NCBI RefSeq assembly: GCF_022496765.1
Contig: NZ_VANV01000001.1
Coordinates: 124,001-188,000, forward strand
DNA from: Acidaminobacter sp. JC074
GTDB taxonomy: Bacteria > Bacillota > Clostridia > Peptostreptococcales > Acidaminobacteraceae
DNA: 64,000 nucleotides
Reading direction: 5' to 3'
Below are positions 33,523 through 42,089 of the stretch, one piece after another (position 1 is the first letter of the stretch; each line of letters begins with the position of its first letter). The position numbers were made by a program, and so were the translations under genes. Under the pieces are notes generated by a model. That model made no database searches and was not told where the DNA came from. It saw nothing but the letters and a program-made list of their open reading frames with translations.

Positions 33523-34860
33523 CTATTCTATCAATGGATTATTTACAATACCAACATATAAACAGACGCCACGACCATTAGAAATTGTGAAAACAAACGG
33601 TCTATCTAAAATCAACTCACACTTATCCTCTGGAAGCCCACTTCCAAAGTATAAAATCTGTGTAAAGGAAGCTGCTTCTACTCCAACTTCATCAATAGCA
33701 ATATGGGAGTTTTGAACAACATCACCTACAAATAGCAAGTCAGAATCACTTATACCAGAAAAATCAGCTTCAGATTTAAATATATTTTCTACACCCATAT
33801 GCTTAAGACTTTCCTTTAGTCCTAAATCACTCCCAAAACTGAATTTAGGAAGTTTAATAATCACTTCACCGTAATACCTGTCTTCACTGTTCATTGCAGA
33901 AGACTTGTCTAAAATCGAAGCTAGTATTTCAGAATCTGTAAGCATTTCTTCAACAATAATCCCCTCATTAGGCAGATATAGATCCATACCAAAGTGGTTT
34001 TTCATACTTAAGTGGGTACTTTGAAAATACTCATTTCTTCTAAAGCTTTTCGCGCCATAAGTCATGTTCATAAAATCTACTTCCACATACTCTTTTTTAG
34101 ATAAATAGAATCGGTCTTTAGCTGTCAGACTTTCATCAAAACGGTCTACCCATTCATCATAAAAATACAAGGTTGATATGACCTTTAAGATTTCGTCTTC
34201 TCTTATGTCATTATCATAATGTAAAAGTCCATTTGTATGATCTTCAATCCAATAATTAATTTTTCCTTTGAGTTTGTCTGATTTAAAATCTGCTGTAAAC
34301 AAATCAGCATAATAAGAGCCCAGTTTAGAAATAAAATCATCTTTAAAAGAAAAGTCTTTATCCAACCACAAACTATTTGATATATGCAACTTACCAATTT
34401 CATTATCCATAGAAAGTTGCCTGTAGAGATTACCTAACTCATTGTTAAACAAGCTTGAATCTAATTCATTTATATTGATTAACTTTGTTATTTGATCTTT
34501 TGTTTCCCCTTCAGCCCCTTCTTGAATCAACCCCAAAGCGAAGTATAAGTTCAGAGGTGAGAATACAAGATTTTCTGATGGATCATAAGTAGTCATCATC
34601 GATTCAATGGCCAAACCATTAAAATGATTGATATTACCATATGTTTCTTCTGATACTGGATTATTGTCCCATCGTTCCCTTTGTGCATCACGATCATCAA
34701 ACCCAATAGCTTTTAATGACTCTGCTTCATAAATAAGGTCATTAGAATAATCAAATAACTCATAATAAATTGTTTCATTAGCACTTTCAAGCTTAGCCTG
34801 GCTTTCACATCCTATAGTTAACATTGATAAAACTATCATCAATACTAATATCTTTTTCAT
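33523..34860 (-). CDS. Serpin-family protease inhibitor, lipoprotein
   Basis: 445 residues. A lipoprotein signal (MLTIGCESQ, lipidation Cys near residue 18) anchors it outside the membrane. Serpin features are NLVFSPLNLYFALGLIQEGA, SNSLWLDKDF, KINYWIEDHTNG, LPKFSFGSDLGLKESLKHMG and the C-terminal DRPFVFTISN. The reactive-loop hinge reads IDEVGVEAAS, close to the inhibitory pattern E-x-G-T-E-A-A, so it is probably a true inhibitor; the P1 residue falls near the Gly-Ser-Gly of YFGSGLPE. The start at 34860 follows GGGGAG. Serpins are rare in bacteria; it may protect against host or competitor proteases. A 60-80 residue insert after the signal peptide is not part of the fold. Confidence 0.9.
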   Translation of the reverse strand: MKKILVLMIVLSMLTIGCESQAKLESANETIYYELFDYSNDLIYEAESLKAIGFDDRDAQRERWDNNPVSEETYGNINHFNGLAIESMMTTYDPSENLVFSPLNLYFALGLIQEGAEGETKDQITKLININELDSSLFNNELGNLYRQLSMDNEIGKLHISNSLWLDKDFSFKDDFISKLGSYYADLFTADFKSDKLKGKINYWIEDHTNGLLHYDNDIREDEILKVISTLYFYDEWVDRFDESLTAKDRFYLSKKEYVEVDFMNMTYGAKSFRRNEYFQSTHLSMKNHFGMDLYLPNEGIIVEEMLTDSEILASILDKSSAMNSEDRYYGEVIIKLPKFSFGSDLGLKESLKHMGVENIFKSEADFSGISDSDLLFVGDVVQNSHIAIDEVGVEAASFTQILYFGSGLPEDKCELILDRPFVFTISNGRGVCLYVGIVNNPLIE

Positions 34861-34993
34861 AAGAAACTTCTCCCCTTTAGCATCTAATCTTTTACCAATA
34901 TCATTGATGAGATTGGCTATGAGATTCTTTATCATTATCCAGATTTACCTTGAACGATAAACTTCGAAGCTCCAGCATCATAGCTATCAGCAA

Positions 34994-35008
34994 AGGATAA
35001 ATTATCCT
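34994..35008. promoter_or_regulatory. Perfect palindrome in serpin leader
   Basis: AGGATAA-A-TTATCCT, 17 bp downstream of the serpin -10 box. Candidate operator. The rest of the roughly 300-base gap holds the two promoters listed separately. Confidence 0.45.
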
Positions 35009-35024
35009 CTCTACCTAATCTTAC

Positions 35025-35053
35025 AATATAATGTTAAATAATAACATTATCAA
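35025..35053 (-). promoter_or_regulatory. Serpin promoter with a palindrome filling the spacer
   Basis: Minus-strand -35 TTGATA (35048-35053), 17-bp spacer, -10 TATATT (35025-35030). ATAATGTTA-TTATT-TAACATTAT (35028-35050) overlaps the inner bases of both boxes, so a dimer bound there would shut the promoter. Confidence 0.65.
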
Positions 35054-35117
35054 AACATTAAACCACACATCTCCCATTCAGCGCAACCAACTGTTGCAAG
35101 ATGGAACCGATTGTTTC

Positions 35118-35146
35118 TTGTCTTAACATTTATTGTCATGTAAAAT
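35118..35146 (+). promoter_or_regulatory. Promoter of XRE regulator gene
   Basis: -35 TTGTCT (35118-35123), 17-bp spacer, -10 TAAAAT (35141-35146), 18 bases before the ATG region. Confidence 0.55.
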
Positions 35147-35163
35147 TTATACAAGGGGGCTAT

Positions 35164-35649
35164 ATGAACTTAAACACTATTTCAAAAAACTTGGTCATTC
35201 TAAGACAAACTAAAAACATAACACAAGATGATTTATCTAAAATACTAAACGTCTCTCGACAAGCTATTTCAAAATGGGAAAGAGGTATCTCTCTACCCAA
35301 TATAGAAACTTTATTAGAACTATCAAAAATCTATAATGTTACGATAAATGAAATCTTGGAATCTCAGTCTGATTCCTTAAAAAACTTCGAAGACATCTGC
35401 CTTATAGAAAGTAACATAATAACAAAAGTTGTATCTTCTATACCTCCTGAAGATGTAGTAATAGCTTTAATGGGTGCTTCTCCATCGGTTAATGAACTCA
35501 TAAAAAACCTATATCCTGATATAGACTATAAGAAAGAGCGTGAGAAACAAGGATTCGTTAAAATTACTGAAGTAGAAGTTAAGCAAAATAAGATTATTAA
35601 AGAAGTAAATTTTCAGTTAAGAAAACACAGATTTAATCCGTCGTTTTAG
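35164..35649 (+). CDS. XRE-family HTH regulator
   Basis: 161 residues. The N-terminal HTH_3 domain (about 5-60) is clear: LVILRQTKNITQDDLSKILN, VSRQAISKWERGISLPNIETL. The C-terminal 95 residues are not recognised and probably sense a signal or dimerise. AGGGGG precedes the ATG at 35164. The gene is divergent from the serpin gene; palindromes in the shared gap make it the likely serpin regulator, by position only. Confidence 0.82.
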   Translation: MNLNTISKNLVILRQTKNITQDDLSKILNVSRQAISKWERGISLPNIETLLELSKIYNVTINEILESQSDSLKNFEDICLIESNIITKVVSSIPPEDVVIALMGASPSVNELIKNLYPDIDYKKEREKQGFVKITEVEVKQNKIIKEVNFQLRKHRFNPSF

Positions 35650-35672
35650 GACTGCCTCAACAATCACATTCC

Positions 35673-35705
35673 ATAAAAAAATCTAATGCCATATGTATTA
35701 GATTT
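35673..35705 (-). terminator. Terminator between convergent XRE and VOC genes
   Basis: AAATCTAAT-N9-ATTAGATTT; on the minus strand it runs into TTTTTT and its first arm holds the stop codon of the VOC gene. It can also stop the XRE transcript. Confidence 0.8.
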
Positions 35706-36099
35706 CTTGTCTGTCCCGTATCTCTATAATGGTGCCTTCAGGAGAAATTACCTTAAGTAACTTGCCGCCTTCAACAACATATACATGTTTGCCATTCTTT
35801 AGCTTAAAGTTATCATAGCCTAAAGCTTTGATTCTTTCATATTCCTTTTCAACATCATCCACGCTAAAAGAAAAATGAACCAAACCTTTATTTATTCCTG
35901 AATAATCTCTAAGGCTTTCCCCTTCTTTACCTGTCTGAAGTTCTATCATCAAAGTACCATATTTAAGCCACGTATTGTAGGCTCTTTTATGGAAGTTCTG
36001 CGTTTCCTTTACAACTTCAAAGTCAAATATTCTGCAATAGAAATCTAAAGATTCTTTATATGAATCTGTCTGTATACATAAATGATGCAATTCTCTCAT
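35698..36099 (-). CDS. Glyoxalase/VOC-superfamily protein
   Basis: 133 residues, one VOC unit. The N-terminal ELHHLCIQTDSYKESLDFYCRIFDFE and the C-terminal GGKLLKVISPEGTIIEIRD are typical; metal ligands are probably the His of LHHLCI, Glu of MIELQT, His of LVHFSF and Glu of TIIEIRD. Members include lyases, dioxygenases and resistance proteins; the reaction is unknown. AAGGAGA sets the start at 36099 rather than 36114. CPBP protease gene is 42 bases upstream. Confidence 0.85.
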   Translation of the reverse strand: MRELHHLCIQTDSYKESLDFYCRIFDFEVVKETQNFHKRAYNTWLKYGTLMIELQTGKEGESLRDYSGINKGLVHFSFSVDDVEKEYERIKALGYDNFKLKNGKHVYVVEGGKLLKVISPEGTIIEIRDRQEI

Positions 36100-36141
36100 T
36101 TTACTCTCCTTCATTAATCGCCTTATTAAGTCTTTACATCT

Positions 36142-36990
36142 CTATGCTAATATCTCTTCTACCTCAAATGATGGCAAGTCACTGAATACTCTTTTATTTT
36201 TTCTAGCATACATCAATAAAACCACATAAGCAACTAATCCAATAAGCATCATGAGCAGATAACCTATCCATGGTATCAAGAAATCCGATGGCAAAACATT
36301 ACTTAGTATAACAGCCATAGAGTTATTCAATATATGCATAATGATAGCTGGCCAAATACTATTAGTGTAGTAAACCATCAAACCCAGTGCAATACCTATC
36401 AAGAGTGTTGGAAAAGCTTGTACTATATTCATATGATATAAGCTAAATACAAGAGCTTGGATACCAATCACCCATTTTATATTAAGATGCTCGCTAAGAT
36501 TTTTAAACAGTGAGCCTCTAAAAACAATTTCCTCTGCTATTGGTGCAATAATCCCTACCCCAAGAAAAGTAATCAGAAAGTTGTCATTGATAATAAGATT
36601 ACTTAATGATTCCGTTGTCTCTACATCTAAACTTTGGATATTTGTAAGAGCAGCAAAGCCTGTCGAAACCATAAAAGAACTTAAACCAATAAGCGTTGCC
36701 AATAGGCCTTCTTGAACTGTAATAGGATTAAACCTATATGCCACAGTCATCTTATGACGTCTTTTACTTGTATGCACCAAGAAAAACAAGGCTATAACAA
36801 TTATATTTGCCAACAAGAGGATAAGTGGCGTAAAAGACAAGAGTCTTTCAGTCAGTTGTGTCACTTCTAACTCACTTGGATCAGCAACAATAGCGATGGC
36901 CATGCCTGCAAAAAAGAAACATAACAATTGCATCACATAGGGTATTGCCAATACCAAAATCATTTTTCCTAGCATTTTTAAAACTTTCAT
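36142..36990 (-). CDS. CPBP-family intramembrane metalloprotease
   Basis: 282 residues with about seven transmembrane helices. The family motifs are APIAEEIVFRGSLFKNL (EE-x-x-x-R) and FSLYHMN (the first metal His), plus a later helix with IIMHILNNSMA. These are glutamic-type CAAX-protease/Abi relatives that cleave within the membrane; in Gram-positive bacteria some process peptides or support bacteriocin immunity. No bacteriocin gene is seen nearby. Ribosome-binding site AAGGAG is 13 bases before the ATG, which is long. Confidence 0.87.
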   Translation of the reverse strand: MKVLKMLGKMILVLAIPYVMQLLCFFFAGMAIAIVADPSELEVTQLTERLLSFTPLILLLANIIVIALFFLVHTSKRRHKMTVAYRFNPITVQEGLLATLIGLSSFMVSTGFAALTNIQSLDVETTESLSNLIINDNFLITFLGVGIIAPIAEEIVFRGSLFKNLSEHLNIKWVIGIQALVFSLYHMNIVQAFPTLLIGIALGLMVYYTNSIWPAIIMHILNNSMAVILSNVLPSDFLIPWIGYLLMMLIGLVAYVVLLMYARKNKRVFSDLPSFEVEEILA

Positions 36991-37113
36991 TCTATTTTTA
37001 GAACTCCTTCACTAATTTTGATTTTGATTTTTGTTGTATTATCCTAAATCACTAGGTCTAAATGACATAAGTATTTCTGATTACATCTAGCTTTATCAAT
37101 TTTAAACCTTTGA

Positions 37114-39744
37114 TTAATAAGTTGTTTCACCGAGGTATTCTGCAGTTGAGTTTATAATCTTGTAGTATTTAACTACATTGTTATTAAACAGTCTACATAT
37201 CATTTCACCATTAATTGGTTCTATGTAAAGAGAAAAATATGGATAGTCTCCATCTATCTCTTTATTCTCAAACGAAACAAGTTTTTCTGACTCTTTACCC
37301 AACATATACTGATAGATACCAGCCTCTTTGATATAGGTGTTATCGCCATCTTTTTCAATGTTATTTTTTACGTAATACATGATATCTCCATCAAGCCTGA
37401 TATCATCAATCACACTGTACTGATCACCAATTAGATCCACTTCCATAAAGACAGTAATATCTCTAAATCTTCTATCATAGAGTAGAAAATGTTCTTTTGT
37501 AGCATCTGCGTTTCTTGATTTGAAGACCAAGAAGTCCTTTGTCATTTCAATGATGTTGCTGCTTTCATTGACAACCGACTGAATCTCAGAACGACTTAAG
37601 TCGCTGATGTCTTCTAGGGTATAGACCTCACTAAAGTGAATTTGACCAAGTCTATCCGGCGCTAACCACCATGACTGACTATATGCTTCAAGACTGGGCA
37701 TATCGTTAAGCTTGATTTCAAAAGCTACATCTACTTGATCTGGATCAGAGTTTTCAATACTTTCAAAATCTTCATTATTATGCTTTCTGATACTATAACC
37801 CTTGTCATAGTTTTCAAAGGTATAATCTGTAACATGCGGACCATAACCATATGTATCTTCTTTTTCTTTAAGATACCAAGTACCATCTATAAATGAAAAC
37901 TTAGAACGTTCAGACCACTTCCAGGCATTACCACCAAATGAGTTGATTTCAAAGTCCTTCCCGTCTGAAGATAAAGGAATATAAGGATCACCAAATACAC
38001 CACCTTCTCCAGCGTGTCTGACAAGATTGATATCTTGAAAGTCTAATATATAACCTTGTGGGCTGGCTTTAAGTGCAAATAATATTCTTGGATATTCAGA
38101 TATTTCTTCATCAATATAAGTCTTTTCTATAACGCCTACTATATCCTTTAAACCATCTGAGTTAAAATCAAGCTGAACTTGATCAAGAAGTGACCACCCC
38201 TCTGGTACAAATGATTCTAGAGACTTAGCAAATGATTTAAGATAAGGTACTTTTAAAAGTTCCTCATCATAAGATCTTATCAGCCTATAGTGATCATGGT
38301 AATCTAGAGCAATCAGGCTTTCATTTAAATCGAATGTATAGCCTCTTAAGGTTCCCTCACTGATGACGTAGGTATAGGTATGATCATAAATGTCGTCAAA
38401 CATGATTGCCTCTGCAGGAATCCCCTCTGGATGATAGGTGTCCATAACAAATCTTTCATGACTAAGACCATCTAGTTCATAGAGACTTTCACCTGTAATC
38501 AAATTGAAATCGTCATCACAATCCAATGACACAACTCTAAAATTCTTGATTTGACCATTGACAATAACTTCTACATACTCACTCATACCTCTTTCCCACC
38601 TAGGCGTATCTCCCAACCAAGAAGCTGGTGGCATATAAGACCCTTTAATATAAACATAATCATTGATGTGCTTGACTTCAAAACCATCATTGTAATTAAA
38701 TTCTACTCTTGAAAGATCTTTAACTTGTTTCATTAAGTCTGGATGCATTAAGCCCTTGCTATTGGGATCATTGGTATAATAAATTTCATTTTCTTTTTGA
38801 CCAAATGAAAGGTAGTAGATGTAGTCTTCTTCAGTCATGATGAAGTTAACGCCTTGACCTAGGCCTCTTACAAAACCGCTATATGTTAACGACTCATTTT
38901 CACTTTCAAAACCATAAGCCATCACAAACTCTAAGAAAGAGAGATTCTCTTCTCCAATAAGTGTTTTCATGACAGCCATTCTATCCTTTGTTTCAAAGGT
39001 CTCAAGCATAATGCTTGCATTGGTATATACCGGTTCTTCTAAAGTATACATGCCCTCCATGTAGACACCCATACCAAATTCCTTTTGGATGCCACCCGTA
39101 CAAGTAACTTCAAGATTATCATCTGAAAAATTAAAACTTACAGTTTCTAGTTTATCCGATTTCCTATGATGTATATAAAACGCTTCATTGTCTGATATGT
39201 AATGTGCTATGCCTGATAAACCACCTGTATGACCACCAGAATAAAGTTCTGCATTAAAAACCAGATAGCTCTCATTACTTTCTATATTAATAAAAGCTCC
39301 ATCAGCTTTATGAACCTTTGTCCTAGCCCACTCACCATCTAGATTAAGAGTTGAAGTCGTTATATCACTATTTAGTTTGATAAATGACTTATCTTCAATA
39401 TCAAAGGATTCATCTTCAAGTGATATCTGAAAATCCTTACCATTCATTGTCATACTTGCAAAACCATCATGGACTGTCCACGTGCCGTTAATGCCTTGAC
39501 CTAGATAAGCACTCTCATCACCGAATAAAACTGGGTCATTTGAATAAACCTTGCCATCATTAAATAGGTATAAAACACTGATGTTCTCATCACCAGATGT
39601 CCATATACCAGAATAAGCTTCTTTATAATCGGTCTCTTCAACTTGAATAATTGACTGATCGATTTCTTTATCTTTTACTTCATTTTCCTCACTGCATCCA
39701 ATAAGTACAATTAAACATAGTAATACAATAATAAGTCTCTTCAT
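37114..39744 (-). CDS. Large lipoprotein of unknown function with an FG-GAP-like segment
   Basis: 876 residues. The lipoprotein signal ends in CLIVLIGCSEEN. The mature protein is beta-rich, acidic and has no membrane helix. One stretch, VQLDFNSDGLKDIVGVI (about residue 530), resembles an FG-GAP or calcium-loop repeat; other parts (GTWTVHDGFASMTMNGKDF, GEWARTK) look like lipocalin-type or DUF-rich surface domains. I do not recognise the family. GAGGAG precedes the ATG. It lies 24 bases after the methyltransferase gene and may be co-transcribed. Confidence 0.75.
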   Translation of the reverse strand: MKRLIIVLLCLIVLIGCSEENEVKDKEIDQSIIQVEETDYKEAYSGIWTSGDENISVLYLFNDGKVYSNDPVLFGDESAYLGQGINGTWTVHDGFASMTMNGKDFQISLEDESFDIEDKSFIKLNSDITTSTLNLDGEWARTKVHKADGAFINIESNESYLVFNAELYSGGHTGGLSGIAHYISDNEAFYIHHRKSDKLETVSFNFSDDNLEVTCTGGIQKEFGMGVYMEGMYTLEEPVYTNASIMLETFETKDRMAVMKTLIGEENLSFLEFVMAYGFESENESLTYSGFVRGLGQGVNFIMTEEDYIYYLSFGQKENEIYYTNDPNSKGLMHPDLMKQVKDLSRVEFNYNDGFEVKHINDYVYIKGSYMPPASWLGDTPRWERGMSEYVEVIVNGQIKNFRVVSLDCDDDFNLITGESLYELDGLSHERFVMDTYHPEGIPAEAIMFDDIYDHTYTYVISEGTLRGYTFDLNESLIALDYHDHYRLIRSYDEELLKVPYLKSFAKSLESFVPEGWSLLDQVQLDFNSDGLKDIVGVIEKTYIDEEISEYPRILFALKASPQGYILDFQDINLVRHAGEGGVFGDPYIPLSSDGKDFEINSFGGNAWKWSERSKFSFIDGTWYLKEKEDTYGYGPHVTDYTFENYDKGYSIRKHNNEDFESIENSDPDQVDVAFEIKLNDMPSLEAYSQSWWLAPDRLGQIHFSEVYTLEDISDLSRSEIQSVVNESSNIIEMTKDFLVFKSRNADATKEHFLLYDRRFRDITVFMEVDLIGDQYSVIDDIRLDGDIMYYVKNNIEKDGDNTYIKEAGIYQYMLGKESEKLVSFENKEIDGDYPYFSLYIEPINGEMICRLFNNNVVKYYKIINSTAEYLGETTY

Positions 39745-39768
39745 ACACTCCTCTTCAATCTCTCTACT

Positions 39769-40449
39769 TTAACAAGCACTTACAATAAAACGTTCTTCTT
39801 TGAGAACCAATCTACCGTCAAGTGTATGTTCTTGAATCAGTTTTTCGAGGGCCTCTCGATGTTCATCTAAGGTGTTATCTAAAGACATATGCATAGATGA
39901 TAGATGTTCAGCAAAATCAGATTTTGAATCAAATACCAGCAAGCACTCATCAAAGACATCTACTTGAATGTCCATAAAGCCACCTTCTTTAAGTCTTGTT
40001 ATGACCTTTTCCATAGCAAATAAGGGATGAATCGCTAAGAGTCTGCCACCTTCTTCTAAAAGCTCTTTATGGTCATAAATAGAAGTTGGTCCCCTTCTGT
40101 TGTATATTAGGTCATAGACTGGATGTTTTTCATCTATTTCATGTGTGTGAAAGTAGATAAAGTCTACATTGTCAACTTGATTTTGTTCTTTTAGAGCTTT
40201 GGCAATCTTTATCAGTTCAAGTGCACTGTCCCCACCAGTGATTTTCTGAGCGTATTTAGACATGCTTAAGGTGAACTCACCATGCCCACAACCTATATCT
40301 AACACATTTGAGTAATTGGGTAAAAGCTCAATCAGTCTTTCTTCAAAGATATCTTCACCAGATATGCCTTCTTTTATGTAGTTTGCATGGCTTTTATAGC
40401 CCTTATTTCTTATAGCAATTTTGTTGTACCATTCTTGACACTTATTCAA
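39769..40449 (-). CDS. Class I SAM-dependent methyltransferase
   Basis: 226 residues. The SAM-binding motif I is NVLDIGCGHGEFTLSM, followed by an acidic residue at the end of strand 2 (ITGGDSALELIKIA). The motif expected after strand 4 is YDLIYNRRGPTSIY. The N-terminal CQEWYNKIAIRNKGYKSHANYI helix may recognise the substrate, which is unknown. The start is TTG at 40449, with AGGAGG 6 bases upstream. Confidence 0.85.
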   Translation of the reverse strand: MNKCQEWYNKIAIRNKGYKSHANYIKEGISGEDIFEERLIELLPNYSNVLDIGCGHGEFTLSMSKYAQKITGGDSALELIKIAKALKEQNQVDNVDFIYFHTHEIDEKHPVYDLIYNRRGPTSIYDHKELLEEGGRLLAIHPLFAMEKVITRLKEGGFMDIQVDVFDECLLVFDSKSDFAEHLSSMHMSLDNTLDEHREALEKLIQEHTLDGRLVLKEERFIVSAC

Positions 40450-40597
40450 TAATTCCTCCTAATAATGCATTTCATTTCTCCATAATAATTGTACAACGAA
40501 AAGTCCTCTGTCGACATTAAATAAGCATTAACATTTATCTAAAGTTAACTTGAATGAAAAGACAAAATTGTGGTAAAAATATAAGGAGGTGACTTAC

Positions 40598-41131
40598 ATG
40601 AATATAAAATTTGACCCATTTCCTGTCTTAAAGACAGAACGATTAACATTAACATCGCTTTCTTTCAAACACGAAGGTGCATTATTTGATTATCAATCCA
40701 ACAAAGAAAATTTTCCTTATGTAGATATGCCCATATACAAATCCATTGATGAGGCTAAGAACTATATCATTAAGATGAAGTCTGGTCTTGATCAGGAAAA
40801 ATGGATCAACTGGGCCATTTGTCTAGATGATGATATCATAGGTACCGTTTCTATCTGGAACTTAAACCACGAAGAAAACAAGGCAGAAGTCGGCTATGGG
40901 ATTTTCCCAGCTTACCGCCGTCATGGCTACATGAAAGAAGCCTTACTAAGGGTTATAGATTATGCCTTTGATGTCATGGAACTCGATCTTATTGAAGCAT
41001 ACACAAGCCCTGTGAATATACCTTCTACTAAGTTTCTAGAAGATTGTAACTTTGATTACATCAAGTCTGAACCAGACCCATATTCTAATAATCAGATTAT
41101 GAGTTTATACAAAAAAAAGAAGTCATCATAA
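40598..41131 (+). CDS. GNAT acetyltransferase (RimJ/RimL-like)
   Basis: 177 residues. The N-terminus reads FPVLKTERLTLTSLSF, typical of the RimJ-like group (Acetyltransf_3). The CoA motif is YGIFPAYRRHGYMKEALLRV, followed by TSPVNIPSTKFLEDCNF. Substrate could be a protein N-terminus or a small amine. AAGGAGGTGA sets the ATG at 40598. It is convergent with the DUF1667 gene, whose end it overlaps by 6 bases. Confidence 0.88.
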   Translation: MNIKFDPFPVLKTERLTLTSLSFKHEGALFDYQSNKENFPYVDMPIYKSIDEAKNYIIKMKSGLDQEKWINWAICLDDDIIGTVSIWNLNHEENKAEVGYGIFPAYRRHGYMKEALLRVIDYAFDVMELDLIEAYTSPVNIPSTKFLEDCNFDYIKSEPDPYSNNQIMSLYKKKKSS

Positions 41132-41136
41132 CTTCT
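41111..41136 (-). terminator. Terminator overlapping two convergent stop codons
   Basis: Minus-strand AGAAGT-TATGATG-ACTTCT followed by seven or eight T. The loop holds the stop codons of both the acetyltransferase and the DUF1667 gene. Confidence 0.8.
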
Positions 41137-41473
41137 TCATGCTTCTGGAGGCAATGATATCAACCCCTGTATTCAAAACATTTTTTATAATAACATCCCC
41201 CATTTTTACAGGGGCCTTTACAACAACATGGTTAATTTGCTTCATGCAATCCATAATGAGATTCTTGGGTATTTCAGATGCCGTTCTAACAGGAAGTCTC
41301 TTATGAATAGCCCCTTCTATGACCACTGTAGATGTCACGATTCTCATAGGATTTTTAAGTTCATTTATGGCATAAGTCTCACCTTTTGGACATTGATTGC
41401 CAGTAACGATTAAATCATCACTGACTTCTAAATGACAGCCGATAGGACAAGCTATACAAATCATTTTACGCAT
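41126..41473 (-). CDS. DUF1667 family cysteine-cluster protein
   Basis: 115 residues. Cys6, Cys9, Cys13 (CIACPIGC) and Cys28 (CPKGETYA) form the DUF1667 cluster, expected to bind a metal or Fe-S centre. Later parts (ELKNPMRIVTSTV, LPVRTASEIPKNLI, VKAPVKMGDVIIKNVLNTGVDIIASR) match the family throughout. DUF1667 genes usually follow glycerol-3-phosphate dehydrogenase and NAD(FAD)-dependent oxidoreductase genes; none is present here, so this copy is separated from its usual partners. Confidence 0.88.
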   Translation of the reverse strand: MRKMICIACPIGCHLEVSDDLIVTGNQCPKGETYAINELKNPMRIVTSTVVIEGAIHKRLPVRTASEIPKNLIMDCMKQINHVVVKAPVKMGDVIIKNVLNTGVDIIASRSMKKL

Positions 41474-41486
41474 AATTACCTCCTAG

Positions 41487-41519
41487 CAAAAAAAGAGTAT
41501 ACCATATAGGATACTCTTT
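41487..41519 (-). terminator. Intrinsic terminator of nucleotidyltransferase-like gene
   Basis: Minus-strand AAAGAGTAT-N10-ATACTCTTT followed by a T-run, 20 bases after the stop codon. Confidence 0.85.
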
Positions 41520-41539
41520 CTTAATTATATCACAAAAGA

Positions 41540-42088
41540 CTACAACAAAGCTTCAAGCTTCTCAATTAGCCATAGTGGTAAGTTTTCTGTTCGCTTTAAC
41601 AAATGAGGATACTTAACAGGATGGTCCTTAAAATAAGCCTCTATGATCTTAACCTTCTTTTCCCTATTCGGAATCATATTGTACAAAATATACCATTCTT
41701 CTAATGATGTCATAGGTATGGCTTCATTATCTATCATCCACTTTTCTACGATAGAAGTTTCATCAAAGGGATAAACATAGGTCACATCGTGGTTGGTGAT
41801 TTTCATACGACTCATCACATCAACATTGACACCATCAATAACAAACTCACCAAAATACTCTGTACCATAAACATCACTTGGTGGAGAAAACTCTTTTTCT
41901 CCAAATCTTAACAGTATCTCTTCAAATCTTTCAATATCACTTGGGATGACCAGTAAATCCAGATCATTTACCGTATCAACCAATCCATGATAATTGAGTA
42001 GTGAAGATGCGCCTAAAGCCCAAGTAATATTCTCTTTATTCAAAACTTTTGCCAGGCGCACCAAGACTTTTCTCAACTCAGATGTCAT
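41540..42088 (-). CDS. Nucleotidyltransferase-fold protein
   Basis: 182 residues. The segment WALGASSLLNYHGLVDTVNDLDLLV resembles the G-S/A-x-x-L and N-D-L-D signature of minimal nucleotidyltransferases (related to AbiEii-like and DUF6036-type proteins). A later VDGVNVDVMSRMKI supplies a third acid. The target is unknown; a toxin role is possible but the gene before it (1 base away) does not look like a known antitoxin. Confidence 0.7.
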   Translation of the reverse strand: MTSELRKVLVRLAKVLNKENITWALGASSLLNYHGLVDTVNDLDLLVIPSDIERFEEILLRFGEKEFSPPSDVYGTEYFGEFVIDGVNVDVMSRMKITNHDVTYVYPFDETSIVEKWMIDNEAIPMTSLEEWYILYNMIPNREKKVKIIEAYFKDHPVKYPHLLKRTENLPLWLIEKLEALL

Positions 42089-42089
42089 T

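Noticed and set aside
33419..33715. Plus-strand reading frame of 98 codons
   Set aside because: It crosses the serpin terminator and the serpin C-terminal codons in antisense and lacks protein-like composition.
36142..36990. Phage-defence (Abi) or bacteriocin-immunity locus
   Set aside because: CPBP proteases are sometimes labelled Abi, but no bacteriocin, defence gene or mobile element lies near.
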